From the NCBI GenBank assembly GCA_002435715.1, contig DISD01000012.1, positions 7,467 to 71,466 of the forward strand: 64,000 nucleotides of DNA, given 5' to 3'. This document shows positions 33,074 to 43,200 of this stretch, in pieces. The first letter of the stretch is position 1. Each line of letters begins with the position of its first letter. Position numbers and translations under genes: made by a program. Under the pieces are notes generated by a model. That model worked only from the letters and a program-made list of their open reading frames with translations, was not told where the DNA came from and searched no databases. The stretch comes from Rhodospirillaceae bacterium UBA6219 (GTDB lineage: Bacteria > Pseudomonadota > Alphaproteobacteria > Rhodospirillales > Magnetospirillaceae).

Positions 33074-34102
33074 TCAGAAGACCGGGATGATGTCCTTCAT
33101 GTCGATATCGGTGACTTCCTCGCCGGTGATGCCCACTTCCGGGATGGCGGGGAAGGGGATGCCGTAACGGTCCAGAACACCCTTCAGGTTCAGCATGGCG
33201 TTCTTCCAGTTTTCCAGCTTCATGTCGTAAGCGGGGATGTGGAAGCCGGCGTTACGGGCGATTTCTTCACCCTTGCGCTGGTTGGCGATGAAGTCTTCCG
33301 GCAGGTCCCAGAAATCCATCGGCGGTTCGAACAGAACGGCGGACAGGAACAGATAACCGGCACGCACCTGCTTGGTGATCAGGGCGGCGTCTTCCTTGGG
33401 CAGCTTGGGATAGTCGCGTTCCATCAGCGCCATGCAGATGGCCATGTGGCGGCCTTCGTCACGACCGATGTTGCGGAAGCCTTCCTTGAACACCGGTTCG
33501 GTGCAGCCGGCGGCCATCTGGTGGAAGATGGTGGCGGCGGCGATTTCACCCATCAGGAAGGACGAGAACAGCACGGCCAGCGAGTACTTCGGCACCGCCT
33601 GCTTGTAGCCGTTCCAATAGCGGCCGCCATTGAAGTACAGCCACTTGGCGTTCTTCTGCAGCGCCTTGCCGATCTCGGTCTTGGGCTGATAGGTGATGGG
33701 GTCGGTGTGTTCCAACAGCTTGGTGATGGCCAGGCCGCACATCTGTTCGTGGTTCTGCTCGTCACGGGTCACCGAGAAGAAGCAGCGGCGCACCGGGTCT
33801 TCTTCGTGGTTTTCATAGGTCTTGATGAAAGCCGAGGCGAAGACCGGCGGTGCCGAGGCGTCGAACACCGACAGCAGGGTCCACCAATAAGCGATGGCTT
33901 CGCGTTCTTCCCACGAATACTTGGAAACGTCGAAGGTGTCCCACGGCAGCTTGGACGGATCCCAGGCCTCGCGCAGCGACGCGGCCCAGACTTCTTCCAT
34001 CTTCTTGCTCTGCGAATGCCAGGACAGCGGATAGACGTTGGGCTGTTCCGTTTCCGGCGGGAATTCCATGGTGAGAGCAAGCTTCTCGTTCGAGGCGCTC
34101 AT
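33074..34102 (-). CDS. R2-like ferritin-fold di-iron protein, probable oxygenase
   Basis: A 342-residue four-helix di-iron protein resembling the ribonucleotide reductase R2 fold. A full ligand set can be aligned: Asp81 (SVFDAS), Glu115 and His118 (RDEQNHE), Glu186 (LMGEIAA), Glu216 and His219 (GRDEGRHM). The position of the R2 radical tyrosine is Cys122, no nrdA is near and the R2 C-terminal tail is absent, so it is not a working R2. AGGAG precedes the ATG. The reductase gene downstream suggests an oxygenase. AurF/CmlI-type N-oxygenases are other relatives to consider; the substrate is unknown. The neighbouring liv importer and PaaX regulator hint at an aromatic compound. Confidence 0.75.
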   Translation of the reverse strand: MSASNEKLALTMEFPPETEQPNVYPLSWHSQSKKMEEVWAASLREAWDPSKLPWDTFDVSKYSWEEREAIAYWWTLLSVFDASAPPVFASAFIKTYENHEEDPVRRCFFSVTRDEQNHEQMCGLAITKLLEHTDPITYQPKTEIGKALQKNAKWLYFNGGRYWNGYKQAVPKYSLAVLFSSFLMGEIAAATIFHQMAAGCTEPVFKEGFRNIGRDEGRHMAICMALMERDYPKLPKEDAALITKQVRAGYLFLSAVLFEPPMDFWDLPEDFIANQRKGEEIARNAGFHIPAYDMKLENWKNAMLNLKGVLDRYGIPFPAIPEVGITGEEVTDIDMKDIIPVF

Positions 34103-34190
34103 CTGTCGCTCCTAAAGTGGGCCGGCGTGATCAGCCGGGGGTTGCCTCCGATGGCGCGGGTTGTCTCCGGCGCCCTTGATGAGTCAAAAT

Positions 34191-34202
34191 ATGATACATC
34201 AT
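34191..34202 (+). promoter_or_regulatory. Small palindrome upstream of the di-iron gene
   Basis: ATGAT-AC-ATCAT in an AT-rich stretch about 90 bases upstream of the di-iron ATG, which reads on the reverse strand. It could be an operator. The surrounding 34103-34276 holds no gene. Confidence 0.3.
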
Positions 34203-34276
34203 TTTTCATTAGTCAAAGAAAAATGTGTCGCTTCGTTAAAGTTAAAATATCCGCAGAAAATAAGGTATTTCAGCGC

Positions 34277-34320
34277 AAAAAATGAGCGCCATGCGCATCA
34301 TCATGATGCGTCATGGCGCT
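34277..34320 (-). terminator. Terminator of the liv operon
   Basis: A 16-base stem, AGCGCCATG plus CGCATCA (34285-34300) with TGATGCG and CATGGCGCT (34304-34320, one bulged T), has a three-base loop. On the reverse strand it is followed after two bases by six T residues (34282-34277). Confidence 0.9.
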
Positions 34321-34355
34321 GTTTCGTGTACAAATATGCTGAATAAAATTATGGG

Positions 34356-35060
34356 TTAAAGGCCCAAATACGCCGCCTTGACGCGGTCGTCGCCCAACAG
34401 CACCTGGGCGTCGTCGGACATGGTCACCAATCCGGTTTCCATCACATAGCCGCGATCGGCGATACCCAGCGCCTGAAAGGCGTTTTGTTCCACCAGCAAG
34501 ATGGTCATCCCCTGGGCCTTCAGCCGTTCCACCGCGTTGAAGATTTCGCCCACCAACAACGGCGCCAGACCCATGCTGGGCTCGTCCAGCAGCAGCAGGC
34601 GGGGGTTGCTCATCAGGGCGCGGGCCATGGCCAGCATCTGTTGCTGGCCACCCGACAACAGGCCGGCGGCCTGTTTGCGCTTGGCCTTCAGGATGGGGAA
34701 GGTTTCGTACATGCGCTCCATGTCGTCGGCGGGCTTGGCACCGCGCCGGCGATAGGTGCCCATCAGCAGATTGTCCTCGACGCTCATGGGGGCGAAGACC
34801 TGACGGCCTTCGGGGACCTGGGCGATGCCCAAGGACACCCGCTTGAAGGCCGGCATCTTGGTGATGTCCTGGCCGTCGAAGCGGATCGCGCCCGCACTGA
34901 TGGACTGCACGCCCGACAGCGAGCGCAGCAACGTGGTCTTGCCGGCGCCGTTGGCACCCACCAGGGCGACCAACTCGCCGCTTTTCACCGTGATGTCGAC
35001 GCCCTTCAGCGCCTTGACCCGGCCGTAATGGCTTTCCAGTCCTTGGATTTCCAGCAGCAT
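34356..35060 (-). CDS. livF: Branched-chain-amino-acid-type ABC transporter ATPase LivF
   Basis: A 234-residue ATPase with Walker A VGANGAGKTTLL, the LivF marker PEGRQVFAPMSVEDNL, signature LLSGGQQQMLAMARAL and Walker B LLLDEPSMGLAP. ATG 35060 is chosen because GGAGG lies five bases upstream; the frame is open seven codons further. It is the last gene of livKHMGF and is followed by a strong terminator. The ligand is set by the binding protein, and many LivFGMHK systems in alphaproteobacteria import aromatic acids rather than amino acids. Confidence 0.93.
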   Translation of the reverse strand: MLLEIQGLESHYGRVKALKGVDITVKSGELVALVGANGAGKTTLLRSLSGVQSISAGAIRFDGQDITKMPAFKRVSLGIAQVPEGRQVFAPMSVEDNLLMGTYRRRGAKPADDMERMYETFPILKAKRKQAAGLLSGGQQQMLAMARALMSNPRLLLLDEPSMGLAPLLVGEIFNAVERLKAQGMTILLVEQNAFQALGIADRGYVMETGLVTMSDDAQVLLGDDRVKAAYLGL

Positions 35061-35070
35061 GGCGGCCTCC

Positions 35071-35828
<758 letters not shown>

Positions 35829-35832
<4 letters not shown>

Positions 35833-36773
35833 GGGGCCTCCTTGCGGCGCAGCTTCTTGGCGATGGTGGGAACCAGGCCCTTGGGCATGAAAATCATGGT
35901 GCCCATCATGATGGCGCCCAAGATGATGGGCTCGAAATCCTCGATAGAGGCCAAGACGTTGGGCAGCAGCGTCATGATGAAGGCGCCGACCACCGATCCC
36001 AGCACCGAGGCCATGCCGCCGAACACCGCCATGACGACGAATTCCACCGATTTGATGAAGCCCAGGATGGACGGCGTCACGGTGGGGGTGTGATGGGCGA
36101 ACAGCGACCCGGCGAAACTGGCGAACACGGCCGAGATGACGAAGATCAGCACCTTGTAATGGGTGGTGTCGATGCCGACGACGCGGGCGCCCACTTCGGC
36201 GCCGTGCAGCGCGCGCAGCGCCCGGCCGATGGGCGAGTTGATCAGGTTGGTCGCCAGCCACACCGAAGCCAGCAGGCATCCCCCCACCAACCAGTACCAG
36301 GACTTTTCCGACTGGAAGGCGAAGCCGAAGACGCTGAACGGTTCCGCCGACATGCCGTCGGGGCCGCCGGTGACTTGCGCTTCGGTGTTCAAGACGATGG
36401 AGATGATGACGCCGATGCCCAAGGTGGCCATGGCCAGGTAATGGCCCTTCAGGCGCAGGATGGGCCGCGCCACCACATAGGCCAGCACGCCGACCCCGGC
36501 CATGCCGGCGCCCATGGCGGCCAGGGAGTGCCAGCCATAGGTGGTGGTCAGGATGGCGCTGGCATAGGCACCCAGGCCGAAAAAGGCGGCGTGGCCCAGG
36601 CTGATCTGGCCGGCGTAACCGATCAACAGGTTCAAGCCGACGACGACGATGGCGTTCAGTCCGGCATTGATCAGCACGTCGTAGTGATAATCGTTTTGCA
36701 CCCCTAAGGGCAGCAGGGCGATGCAGGCGGCCAGGATCAACAGGCCGCGATGGCGTTGCGCGAAGGCTTTCAT
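35829..36773 (-). CDS. livM: Branched-chain-amino-acid-type ABC permease LivM
   Basis: A 314-residue permease with about eight to ten hydrophobic helices and the family motif NLLIGYAGQISLGHAAFFGLGAY near residue 45. The transmembrane block ILRLKGHYLAMATLG and the EAA-like loop GRALRALHGAEVGARVVGID (coupling to LivG/LivF) follow. ATG 36773 overlaps the livH stop by four bases. It forms the channel with LivH. Confidence 0.93.
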
Positions 36774-37645
36774 ACCCGGTCGATCCCTTTCTTGCCGAAC
36801 AGGCCGTTGGGACGGGCCACCAGCACCACCAAGATGATGACGAAGGCGATGGCGTCCTTGTAAGCCGACGAGATGTAGCCGGCGCTCATGGCTTCGACGA
36901 CACCCAGGATCAGGCCGCCGGCGACGGCGCCGATGCCGTTGCCCAAGCCGCCCAGGACCGCCGCCGAAAAGCCCTTCAGGCCCAGCATGATGCCCGATTC
37001 GTAGGACACGAAGGTGATGGGGGTGACGACGATACCGCCCACCGCGCCCAAGAAAGCCGACAGCGCGAAGGCCGACAGCAGCACCCATTTGGTGTCCACG
37101 CCCATCAGACGGGCGGCCAAAGAATTGTAAGCGGTGGCCAGCATGGCCTTGCCGGCCAGGGTGGCGTTGAAGAACCAGGCCATGACCAGGATCAGGCCGG
37201 CACTGATGCCCATCACCCACAGGCTTTGCGGCATCAAGGTGGCCCCCATCAGGTTCAACGGTGTTTCACCGGAAAACGGCGGCAACGAGTGGATGTCCTT
37301 GCCGAACACCAACTGCACGATGCCGCGCAGGAAGATCGAGGCGCCGATGGTGATGATGATCAACGCCACCACGTCGGCGTCCTTGGCCGGCTGGATGGCG
37401 AAGCGGGCCAGGGCCATGCCCACCACCATGGTGACCACGGTCGCCAGCACGATGGCCAAGGGCAGCGGCAAACCGGCGGCGGTCAAGGCCACGGTGCTCA
37501 TGCCGCCGATGACGATGAACTCGCCCTGGGCGAAGTTGATCACGTGGCTGGCGTTGTAGATGATGGTGAAACCCAGGCCGACAAGGGCGTAGATGGCGCC
37601 GCTGGTCAGGCCGGCCAGAATGAACTGAAGCGTCGACTCGAACAT
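36770..37645 (-). CDS. livH: Branched-chain-amino-acid-type ABC permease LivH
   Basis: A 291-residue permease with about eight transmembrane helices. Typical LivH features are LTSGAIYALVGLGFTIIYNAS and VINFAQGEFIVIG near the N-terminus and the C-terminal SAAVLGGLGNGIGAVAGGL. ATG 37645 is chosen, preceded by GGGGG; the frame stays open 18 codons upstream. It is overlapped by livM and lies 79 bases downstream of the binding-protein gene. Confidence 0.93.
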   Translation of the reverse strand: MFESTLQFILAGLTSGAIYALVGLGFTIIYNASHVINFAQGEFIVIGGMSTVALTAAGLPLPLAIVLATVVTMVVGMALARFAIQPAKDADVVALIIITIGASIFLRGIVQLVFGKDIHSLPPFSGETPLNLMGATLMPQSLWVMGISAGLILVMAWFFNATLAGKAMLATAYNSLAARLMGVDTKWVLLSAFALSAFLGAVGGIVVTPITFVSYESGIMLGLKGFSAAVLGGLGNGIGAVAGGLILGVVEAMSAGYISSAYKDAIAFVIILVVLVARPNGLFGKKGIDRV

Positions 37646-37724
37646 GGAAACCCCCGTTGTGATCCGCCCGCGCCGGGAAAAGGCGCGGGCGGACCCCAAG
37701 TGGTGTCAGGATGGGTGAAGAAGG

Positions 37725-38876
37725 TCAGTCGACCATCTTCCAGTCGCCCTTGGCGATTTCCACCATGTGGAAGGCGGACAGGTTCAGACCCATGTGGTCG
37801 GTGGGCGACATGGAAACGATGCCGCCGGTGCCGACATAGCCCGAGGTCTTCTCGATTTCGTCACGCACCTTGGCCTTGTCCGAGGACCCGGCCCGCATGA
37901 TGGCGGCAAGCGCCATCTGCAGACCGTCATAGGCATGGCCGGCGAAGGTCGAGACTTCCGACTTGAAAGCCTCCTCGTATTCCTTCTTGAAGGCGCTGAC
38001 CACCGGCTTTTGCGGGTCGGTGGCGGCCAATTGGTCGGCGATCACCAGACCGGCGGCCGGCAGGCGCACGCCGTCGGCGGCGTCACCCGACAGGCGGATG
38101 TAATCCTTCGACGCCACGCCATGCGACTGGTACAGCGGCTGGGTGATGCCCAATTGCTTGGTGTTCTTGGTGACGATGGCCGGGCCCTGGCCGAAGCCGA
38201 AATTGAAGATGGCCTGGACGCCGGGGGTGTTCTTGATCTTGGTCAGCTGGGCGGTGACGTCGGGGTCTTTCGGCGAATAGACTTCGTCGGCGACGATCTC
38301 GATGCCGTAATTGCCCGCCACCTTCAGCGATTGGTCATGGCCCGACTTGCCGAAACCGGCGTTTTCCGAAATCAGCGCCACCTTGGTCAGGCCGCGCTTC
38401 TGCAGGTCGGCGAACACCTTTTCGGCGGCCATGCGGTCGGTGTGCGGGGTCTTGAACACCCACTTCTTCACCGGCTCGATGATGTCGATGCCGCCGGCCA
38501 AGGAAATGAACGGAACCCCCGCCGGTTCGACGATCTTGATCGCCGCCATCGAGGTGCCGGTGGTGGTGCCGCCGATGATGATGTCGACGTTGTCGCTTTG
38601 GATCAGGCGCTTGGCGAAGGTCGCCGCCTTGTCCGGCGCGCCGCCGTCGTCATAGACCGTCAGCTCGATCTTGCGGCCCTGCACCCCGCCTTGCTTGTTC
38701 AGGCGGTCCACATACATTTCCAGGGTCTTCTTTTCCGGCTCGCCCAAAAACGACGCCGGTCCGGTCACCGCCAGGAAGGCGCCGATCCGCACCGGTTCGG
38801 CGGCTTGCGCCGTCCATGACAGGGCCAGGGCGCAACCGGCGACGGCCAGCCCGGCAATGGTCTTCAATCCTCGCAT
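37725..38876 (-). CDS. livK: Periplasmic substrate-binding protein of the liv ABC transporter (LivK family)
   Basis: A 383-residue type I periplasmic binding protein. The signal MRGLKTIAGLAVAGCALAL ends near AQA-AEP. The first lobe begins RIGAFLAVTGPASFLGEPEKK and has IIGGTTTGTSMAAIKI and VALISENAGFGKSG, as in the branch of LivK proteins that often bind aromatic acids or amides rather than leucine. The ATG follows GGAGG. It heads the liv operon and lies back to back with the PaaX-family regulator. Ligand identity is inference. Confidence 0.92.
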   Translation of the reverse strand: MRGLKTIAGLAVAGCALALSWTAQAAEPVRIGAFLAVTGPASFLGEPEKKTLEMYVDRLNKQGGVQGRKIELTVYDDGGAPDKAATFAKRLIQSDNVDIIIGGTTTGTSMAAIKIVEPAGVPFISLAGGIDIIEPVKKWVFKTPHTDRMAAEKVFADLQKRGLTKVALISENAGFGKSGHDQSLKVAGNYGIEIVADEVYSPKDPDVTAQLTKIKNTPGVQAIFNFGFGQGPAIVTKNTKQLGITQPLYQSHGVASKDYIRLSGDAADGVRLPAAGLVIADQLAATDPQKPVVSAFKKEYEEAFKSEVSTFAGHAYDGLQMALAAIMRAGSSDKAKVRDEIEKTSGYVGTGGIVSMSPTDHMGLNLSAFHMVEIAKGDWKMVD

Positions 38877-39229
38877 CGCGTATCTCCTCCCTGTGGTCAT
38901 TGTGACCATCATGTTTCCATTGTTCCCGGCAGAATGTGGTTATTCGTTACGCAAGTGCGAAAGCGAAAACCCATATAAGCTGCGGGATCGGTGGTTAACT
39001 TGTTTTATTCGTGCATCTGAAATGATGCATTTTTTAGAATATTTCCGAAGCATATTGTATCGGTTCTAGGCTTGTCAACGGCGCAGCGGCCTCCTGCATT
39101 TCCGATATCTAGAATTAATTCTGTTATATGGAATATGCTCAACGGGGCTGTTGTCAACCCGTATGACCTGTTCTGCGTCCGCGGCATAAAAAAGCAGGTT
39201 GCGCCCAACCCCGCCTTGGTTAGGATGGC
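38877..39229. other. AT-rich divergent control region between livK and paaX
   Basis: No gene is supported in these 353 bases. The sequence is distinctly AT-rich against its neighbours, especially 38990-39160. It contains a perfect 12-base palindrome AGAATTAATTCT at 39111-39122. A weak promoter-like pair for paaX, TTGCGC (39199-39204) and TAGGAT (39221-39226), lies very close to the ATG at 39230 and would favour the later in-frame ATG at 39263. Likely holds regulator sites for both directions. Confidence 0.5.
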
Positions 39230-40210
39230 ATGTTCGCAGACAAGATCGGTTCCAACCCACCCATGCCCGCCAAGTCCCGTCTGGACGACATGGTCCAAGC
39301 CACGCTTGAGCAGCTTCGCCCCAAGGCGAAGTCGCTGATCGTCTCCGTCTATGGCGACGCCATCCTGCCCCATGGCGGGTCGTCCTGGCTGGGCAGCCTG
39401 ATTCGTCTGGTCGAACCCTTCGGTCTGAACGAGCGCATCGTGCGCACCTCGGTGTTCCGCCTGTCCAAGGAAGATTGGCTGACCTCGTCCCATGTGGGGC
39501 GGCGCAGCTATTACAGCCTGACCGATACCGGACGGCGGCGTTTCGAAGCGGCGCACCGACGTATCTATTCCTATGCGCGGCGGCCGTGGGACAAGCAATG
39601 GACCTTGGTGTTCACCAATCTGTCCGGCACCGAAGGCGAGCGCCGCGAAGCCCTGCGCCGCGATCTGGGGTGGCTGGGCTTCGGCCAATTGTCACCCGGC
39701 GTCATGCTGCATCCCGATCCCGATCAGGCGGCGGTGCGTCAGGCGTTGATCGACGCCGAAGCCGGCGACCAGGCGGTGGTCATGCGCGCCTCGGCCGAGG
39801 CCTGGGTCGCCCCGGAGGCGCTGCGTGACGTCATCCGCACCTGTTGGGACCAGGACCGTCTGGCTCAGGATTACCTGGGTTTCCTGGATATTTTCCGCCC
39901 CCTGTGGCGGGCCCTGGACGGTCTGGTCGATCCCGACCCGGAAACCTGTTTCATGGTGCGCTCGCTGTTGATCCACGGTTATCGCCGGGCGCTGCTGCGC
40001 GATCCCATGCTGCCTGACGAATTGCTGGCCCCCGACTGGCCGGGGGCGGCGGCGCGGCTGTTGTGTCGCAACCTCTATCGTCTGGTCCAGGCCCCGGCCG
40101 AGCGTCATCTGATGAGTGTGCTGGAAACCGCCGAAGGGCCGCTGCCGGAAGCCAACGCCGCCTTCTTCGCCCGCTTCGGCGGCCTGACCCAGCCCGACGC
40201 CGCCGCTTGA
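39230..40210 (+). CDS. paaX: PaaX-family transcriptional regulator
   Basis: A 326-residue protein of the PaaX family, whose founding member represses phenylacetate catabolism and is released by phenylacetyl-CoA. The N-terminal winged helix has KSLIVSVYGDAILPHGGSSW and GLNERIVRTSVFRLSKEDW, followed by YYSLTDTGRRRFEAAHRRIY. The PaaX C-terminal domain covers residues about 210-300. The start is ATG 39230 (AGGA four bases before it), though an in-frame ATG at 39263 is possible. No paaABCDE genes are seen in the window. Being divergent from livK, it probably controls the liv importer and perhaps the di-iron pair. Confidence 0.88.
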   Translation: MFADKIGSNPPMPAKSRLDDMVQATLEQLRPKAKSLIVSVYGDAILPHGGSSWLGSLIRLVEPFGLNERIVRTSVFRLSKEDWLTSSHVGRRSYYSLTDTGRRRFEAAHRRIYSYARRPWDKQWTLVFTNLSGTEGERREALRRDLGWLGFGQLSPGVMLHPDPDQAAVRQALIDAEAGDQAVVMRASAEAWVAPEALRDVIRTCWDQDRLAQDYLGFLDIFRPLWRALDGLVDPDPETCFMVRSLLIHGYRRALLRDPMLPDELLAPDWPGAAARLLCRNLYRLVQAPAERHLMSVLETAEGPLPEANAAFFARFGGLTQPDAAA

Positions 40211-40287
40211 TCCACCAAGGGTGGTATTGTCAAAGGCCCGGTGCTGGTTGATAGTTTCGCTATGCCATTTCCGGCGGGGGAAACATC

Positions 40288-43200
40288 ATGCAGCGCGGTC
40301 TGACGGTCATCGCAATCTCCATCATGGCCGGGGCCGTGGGGTTGGGGTTTTGGGGCTCGATGCCGCCCAAGGCGCCGCCGCCCCCCGTCGTCGTCGAAGC
40401 CGCTCCCCGTAGCGAAGTGCCGCTGCCGCAAAGCGGGCCGCTGCAGCCCTTGCCGTCGCGGTCGGAACCGGACCGTCCGGCGGTGGCGCCAGATTCTGCC
40501 CCACTGCCCCCGACCCCGGGACTGACCTATCAACGGCTGATCACGCCGGACGAGGCCAATGGCGACCGTGACGTCTGCCTGGTGTTCTCGGCCGAGCTGG
40601 ATCCGGCCTTGTCCTATCACGATTTCGTCGCTGTCGCCGACCAGTCTCGGCCCATGCTGCGGGTCGAAGGTGGACGCCTGTGTGTATTGGGTCTGCCTTT
40701 GGGGCGCGAAACGCACATCACCCTGAAGGCCGGTCTGCCGGGGCGTGACGGTGCCAGCTTGGCGGCCGAGCAAAAGGTCGCCGTCAGCTTGGGTGACCGT
40801 CCGCCGCAAGTGTCCTTTGGCCCCGGTTTCATTCTGCCGCGCCAGACCAGCGACGGTTTGCCGGTGACCACCATCAACGTTCCCAGTCTGGAGATGAAGC
40901 TGTATCGGGTGGGCGACCGTCTGCTGGCCCGCATGCGCCAGGATCTGGTGGACGAAAAAACCGTCTATCCCTATCAGGCCAACGAGTATGGACAGGACGA
41001 AGGCCGGTTGGTGTGGTCGGGTTCCATGGACATCAAGGAAAGCCGCAACCAGACGGTGACCAGCCTGTTTCCCCTGGTCCAGGCCATGGGCAGGCCGGAA
41101 CCCGGCGCCTATCTGCTGACCGCCCAATTGCCGCGCAGCGGGCAGAATGGTGACGACGAAGAAGAAGACTATGATTATCGCCCGCGTGCCGCCCAATGGG
41201 TGGTGCATTCCGATCTGGGCCTGACCTCGTTCCGGGGCGGTGACGGCCTGACCTTGTCGGTGCGCGGCTTGGGCGATTCCAAGCCCAAGCCCGGGGTGCG
41301 TCTGACCCTGATCGCCCGCAACAACGACGAATTGACCCAAATCACCACCGATGCCCAGGGCATGGCCCATTTCGCCCCCGGCCTGCTGCGCGGCGAAGGC
41401 GGCATGGCGCCGGTGATGGTGATGGCCTATGACGGCGACGACTTCAATTTCCTGGATTTGCGCCGGCCCGCTTTCGACCTGTCCGACCGCGGCGTCCAGG
41501 GCCGCGACCCGTCCGGTCCGGTGGACGCGTTCCTGTATGCCGATCGCGGCATCTATCGCCCCGGTGAAAGCGTGCAACTGACCGCTTTGCTGCGCGATGC
41601 CGATGTCCGCGCGGTGACGGCCAGCCCGATTTTCGTGCTGTTGCGCCCCGATGGTCGCGAATATCGCCGTTTCACCAGCGCCGACAAGGCCCAGGCCGGC
41701 GCCCACCATCTGACCATCGCCCTGCCCAAATCCGCCAATCGCGGCGTGTGGCGGATCAACGCTTTGATCGATCCCAAGGGGGCGCCGGTCGGCACCCTGA
41801 CCTTCGACGTGCAGGATTTCGTCCCCCAGCGTCTGGCGCTGGACCTGCCGCCGGCACCAAAGGTGTTGCGCTCGGGTCAGGCGATAGAACTGCCCTTGGC
41901 CGCCCGCTTCCTGTACGGCGCCCCGGCGGCAGGGTTGGGCGGCGAAGCCGAACTGATCTTGGAACCCGATCCCAATCCGTTCCCCCGCCACAAGGGGTTC
42001 GAGTGGGGGGTGGAAGGGGCTACCTATGAGGGGCAACGCCTGACCTTGGCCATGGACGACACCGATGCGGCCGGCCATACCAAGGTCACCGGTTCGGTAC
42101 CTGCGGGACTTCATTCCCCCATGCCGCTGCGGGCGGTGGCCAACATCGCGGTACGCGAACCGGGGGGGCGCACCACGTCGGACCGCTTGACCATGCCGGT
42201 GGCCTGGCACGAGATGTCCCTGGGGGTGCGGCCGCATTTCGAAGGGGCGGTGCGCACCGGTCAGGACACGGTTTTCGATCTGCTGGCGGTGAACGCCGAC
42301 GGTGAGGCGGTGGTCGCCGACAAGGTGGAATTCCGCCTGTTCAAGGATACCTCGACCTGGCAATGGTATCGGGCGGATTACAGCTGGCGTTATCAGCGCG
42401 TTCCCCACGAAACCCAAATGGCCACCGGCTTCGTCGACATCGCCGCCGCCGCCCCGACCGAATGGCGGCAAAACCTGAGCTGGGGCCGTTACCGGCTTGA
42501 GGTCAGCAAGGCGGGCGCGGTGACCAGCCGTTTCTTCTATGTGGGCTGGTATGGCAATGCCGGTCCCGATCGCCCCGACCGGCTGCAGGTGGGGGCGGAC
42601 AAGCCCGGTTACCAGCCCGGCGACAAGGCCCGCATCCGCGTGCAAAGCGATCTGGGCGGCGAAGCCCTGCTGGTGGTGGCCAATGAAAAGGTGCGCGAGA
42701 CCCGTAACGTGACCTTGGCGCCGGGCAATGCCGAGATCGAGGTCGAGATGCGTCCCGAATGGGGGCCGGGTGCCTATGCCATGGTCACCTTGTACCGGCC
42801 GTTGACCGGTGCGGCCAGCCATGCCCCGGTCCGCGCGGTGGGCGTCACCTGGCTGGGGCTGGACCCGGCGCTGCGCACCCTCGCGGTGGACATCGACGCC
42901 GCCGAAACCATCACGCCCCGGCAAAAGCTGGAGGTGACGGTCAAGGTGCCGGGCGGCGACAAGGCGTTCGTCACCCTGGCGGCGGTGGACCAGGGCATCT
43001 TGCAACTGACCCGCTTCAAGTCGCCGGCACCGGCCGGGCATTATCTGGTGCAGCGCCGTCTGGGTGTGGGCATGCGCGACGATTACGGCCGGCTGATCCG
43101 CGGTCTTCCCGGTCAGGGCGACGACCAGGGCGGCGATGCCATGGGGCGCGGCCTGGACGTGGTGCCGACCAAGAGTGTGGCGCTGTTTTCCGGCGTGGTT

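Noticed and set aside
33074..34102. Class I ribonucleotide reductase small subunit
   Set aside because: The radical tyrosine position is Cys122, no large subunit gene is nearby and a flavin/2Fe-2S reductase is the partner.
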